Part shown: one piece after another, positions 20,854 to 21,718 of the stretch
How positions within the stretch are numbered: position 1 is the stretch's first letter
Layout of the letters: each line of letters begins with the position of its first letter
Assembly: GCA_013697465.1 (NCBI GenBank)
Contig: JACCWU010000111.1
Coordinates: 1-21,718, forward strand
Source: Actinomycetota bacterium
GTDB taxonomy: Bacteria > Actinomycetota > Thermoleophilia > Gaiellales > Gaiellaceae
Length of the DNA: 21,718 nt
Direction: 5' to 3'
Notes under the pieces: model-generated
Told to the model about the DNA's origin: nothing
What the model saw: the letters and a program-made list of their open reading frames with translations, nothing else
Database searches by the model: none
Program-made: the position numbers and the translations under genes

Positions 20854-21312
20854 CTAGCGGTAGACGGCGGCCGGCGAACGGTCGGCCGCTGCGCGTCTGG
20901 CTCGCTCGAGCTGCTCCTGCTTGCGGCTGTCGAGCTCGAGAACCCGTCGGTGCATCCGCGAAGCACTGAGCTGCTCGTCCTCCCAGAAGAAGCGGTCGAG
21001 GTACCACCACCAGCGCTTCCCGGTGATGCTCTTCATCACGAGCACGGGAGTGACCTTCTGTGTCTCGGCCGCCTCGAGATAGTCCTCGACTGAGATCCGG
21101 AGGAACTTCCACGTCGTCGTCCGCTCGCCCGTAGGGGTGTACTTGCCGACCGAGAACTCGTAAGCGGGCCGCCTCTCGGGTCGCTTCGGCACCTCGTTCG
21201 CCCACTCGGACAGCCGTTGTCGCCATCCCGGCCGGGGAACCGGGAGCGTCACCCGCTCGAAACGCGACGTTGTGTCCTGCCGAAGCAAAGAACCACATAT
21301 CTTGTTCCACAT
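20854..21312 (-). CDS. Orphan protein with RWWW motif, unknown function
   Basis: The frame encodes up to 152 residues from an ATG at 21312; no Shine-Dalgarno is visible and the true start may be further in. The core is convincing as a protein: KYTPTGERTTTWKFLRISVEDYLEAA, then VTPVLVMKSITGKRWWWYLDRFFWEDEQLS, then a charged helix RKQEQLERARRAAA. The last part resembles, from memory, the segment that precedes an HNH nuclease domain in some actinobacterial proteins, but no HNH motif follows before the stop at 20854, so if that relation is right this is a C-terminally truncated copy. It lies beside a tRNA fragment and a decayed region, as expected for a genomic-island edge. The first 30 residues are low in family character. 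Confidence 0.45.
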   Translation of the reverse strand: MWNKICGSLLRQDTTSRFERVTLPVPRPGWRQRLSEWANEVPKRPERRPAYEFSVGKYTPTGERTTTWKFLRISVEDYLEAAETQKVTPVLVMKSITGKRWWWYLDRFFWEDEQLSASRMHRRVLELDSRKQEQLERARRAAADRSPAAVYR

Positions 21313-21421
21313 CCGCGGTCTTGGCAAGGGCAAGACGACATCTTCGCGACCCAGCGTTCGGTCCGACAAGGAATGCTTCCCGTGCGAGTCGAGCGCCCTC
21401 CACGAGACCGTTGTGACACCA

Positions 21422-21468
21422 GGTGGGCCGTGAAGGATTCGAACCTTCGACCTTGGGATTAAGAGTCC
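21422..21468 (-). tRNA. 3' part of a tRNA-Lys(CTT) gene (probable attachment-site scar)
   Basis: On the minus strand the 7-nt loop CTCTTAA (21465-21459) gives anticodon CTT. It is followed by TCCCA, the variable region AGGTC, a perfect T arm (GAAGG, TTCGAAT, CCTTC at 21448-21432), the acceptor strand ACGGCCC and discriminator A, then CC rather than a full CCA. Upstream of about 21468 the match stops: the 5' side of the anticodon stem pairs at only three of five positions, no D arm (AGCTCAG...GAGC) follows, and the 5' acceptor strand GGGCCGT is missing. So only the 3' half is present. Homology ending near the anticodon loop is the usual mark left by tRNA-targeting integrases. Confidence 0.7.
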
Positions 21469-21718
21469 AGCCGGATGGGCCGCGAGCATTCACGCCAGAC
21501 GGCAATAGGCTGCAAACCGGGACATTCACGGTTGCAACAGATGACCGCGATTTCCGCCTGAACGCGACAAGCCTGTACGCGCAGGCGTACGCACGGTTGC
21601 ACGACGTGACAGCTACCGGCCGCGCTGGCGTGCCTGTCTTCGAGATGCAGTCAGTCGCGCGGAGCGATGGTCGCCGCAGTACAGCGTTCGCCCGTGTCCG
21701 ATAAACGCGGTTAGGCAC
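21469..21718. other. Right-edge DNA beyond the tRNA fragment, no recognised gene
   Basis: This stretch has no gene I can name. Its G+C is visibly lower than the rest (about 58-63% in the two lines counted, 21481-21600). A plus-strand frame reads GPRAFTPDGNRLQTGTFTVA and continues to a stop near 21704, but it starts inside the tRNA fragment and is not recognised. An inverted repeat GTACGC, GCAG, GCGTAC lies at 21575-21590. If the tRNA half marks an integration boundary, this is where the mobile element would begin. Confidence 0.35.

Noticed and set aside
21217..21704. Open frames ending VKDSNLRPWD (plus, to 21462) and beginning GREGFEPSTLGL (plus, from 21423)
   Set aside because: These are the well-known false translations of a tRNA gene 3' end. 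They appear because the tRNA-Lys fragment is read as protein.
1..21718. CRISPR array, insertion sequence, rRNA or toxin-antitoxin pair
   Set aside because: No regularly spaced repeats, transposase-like proteins, rRNA sequence or recognisable toxin or antitoxin were seen on either strand.

Overview
The window is high-GC DNA (about two thirds G+C by eye), densely packed, with many 4-nt start/stop overlaps and many genes that seem to lack a ribosome-binding leader. Gene content (PHP-containing PolX, a full dTDP-rhamnose set with short RmlA and RmlC, SpoIID/LytB and subtilase exoproteins, MMPL transporter) and codon use suggest an actinobacterium, probably a deep-branching one of the Thermoleophilia/Gaiella type. 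That placement is inference; no rRNA is present.

Layout. 1-778 (minus): start of a probable thioredoxin gene and a dolichol-phosphate-mannose-synthase-like GT2. 796-3806 (plus): polX and a PLP-dependent decarboxylase, overlapping by 4 nt. 3787-4473 (minus): an exported Cys-rich protein. 4494-6651 (plus): two half-size TSUP (TauE/SafE) membrane proteins and an M23 endopeptidase, all joined by GTGA overlaps. 6662-7129 (minus): a small membrane-anchored helical protein. 7184-9534 (plus): a tiny basic membrane protein and an MMPL transporter. 9554-12660 (plus): rmlA, rmlC, rmlD and rmlB, a full dTDP-L-rhamnose pathway. 12874-16124 (plus): SpoIID/LytB protein and subtilase, overlapping by ATGA. 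20078-16159 (minus): a four-gene UDP-N-acetyl-mannosaminuronate-type operon (2-epimerase, UDP-HexNAc 6-dehydrogenase, Gfo/Idh/MocA oxidoreductase, left-handed beta-helix acetyltransferase). 20100-21718: a decayed region with an EAL-domain remnant, frame-broken Pro-rich DNA, an orphan ORF, and the 3' part of a tRNA-Lys(CTT) gene that looks like an attachment-site scar.

The genes fit a common theme of envelope building: two activated-sugar pathways (dTDP-rhamnose and an acetamido-uronic acid), a polyprenyl-phosphate sugar synthase, wall-active exoproteins (M23, SpoIID) and a lipid or wall-precursor exporter (MMPL).

The most unusual signals concern gene expression. (1) Nine start codons lie 6-12 nt (eight of them 6-8 nt) after a -10-like hexamer, the geometry of leaderless transcription. 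(2) At two divergent gene pairs the two -10 hexamers overlap by 5 of 6 bp with the same offset, as in bidirectional promoters. (3) Two genes without a usable ATG/GTG/TTG (MMPL and rmlD) both have an in-frame CTG in a CTGA overlap with the upstream stop, matching the ATGA/GTGA overlaps elsewhere in the window. (4) A 13-bp word inside a palindrome is shared by the rmlB promoter and the rmlB-SpoIID gap. (5) A TSUP transporter is split into two half-genes.
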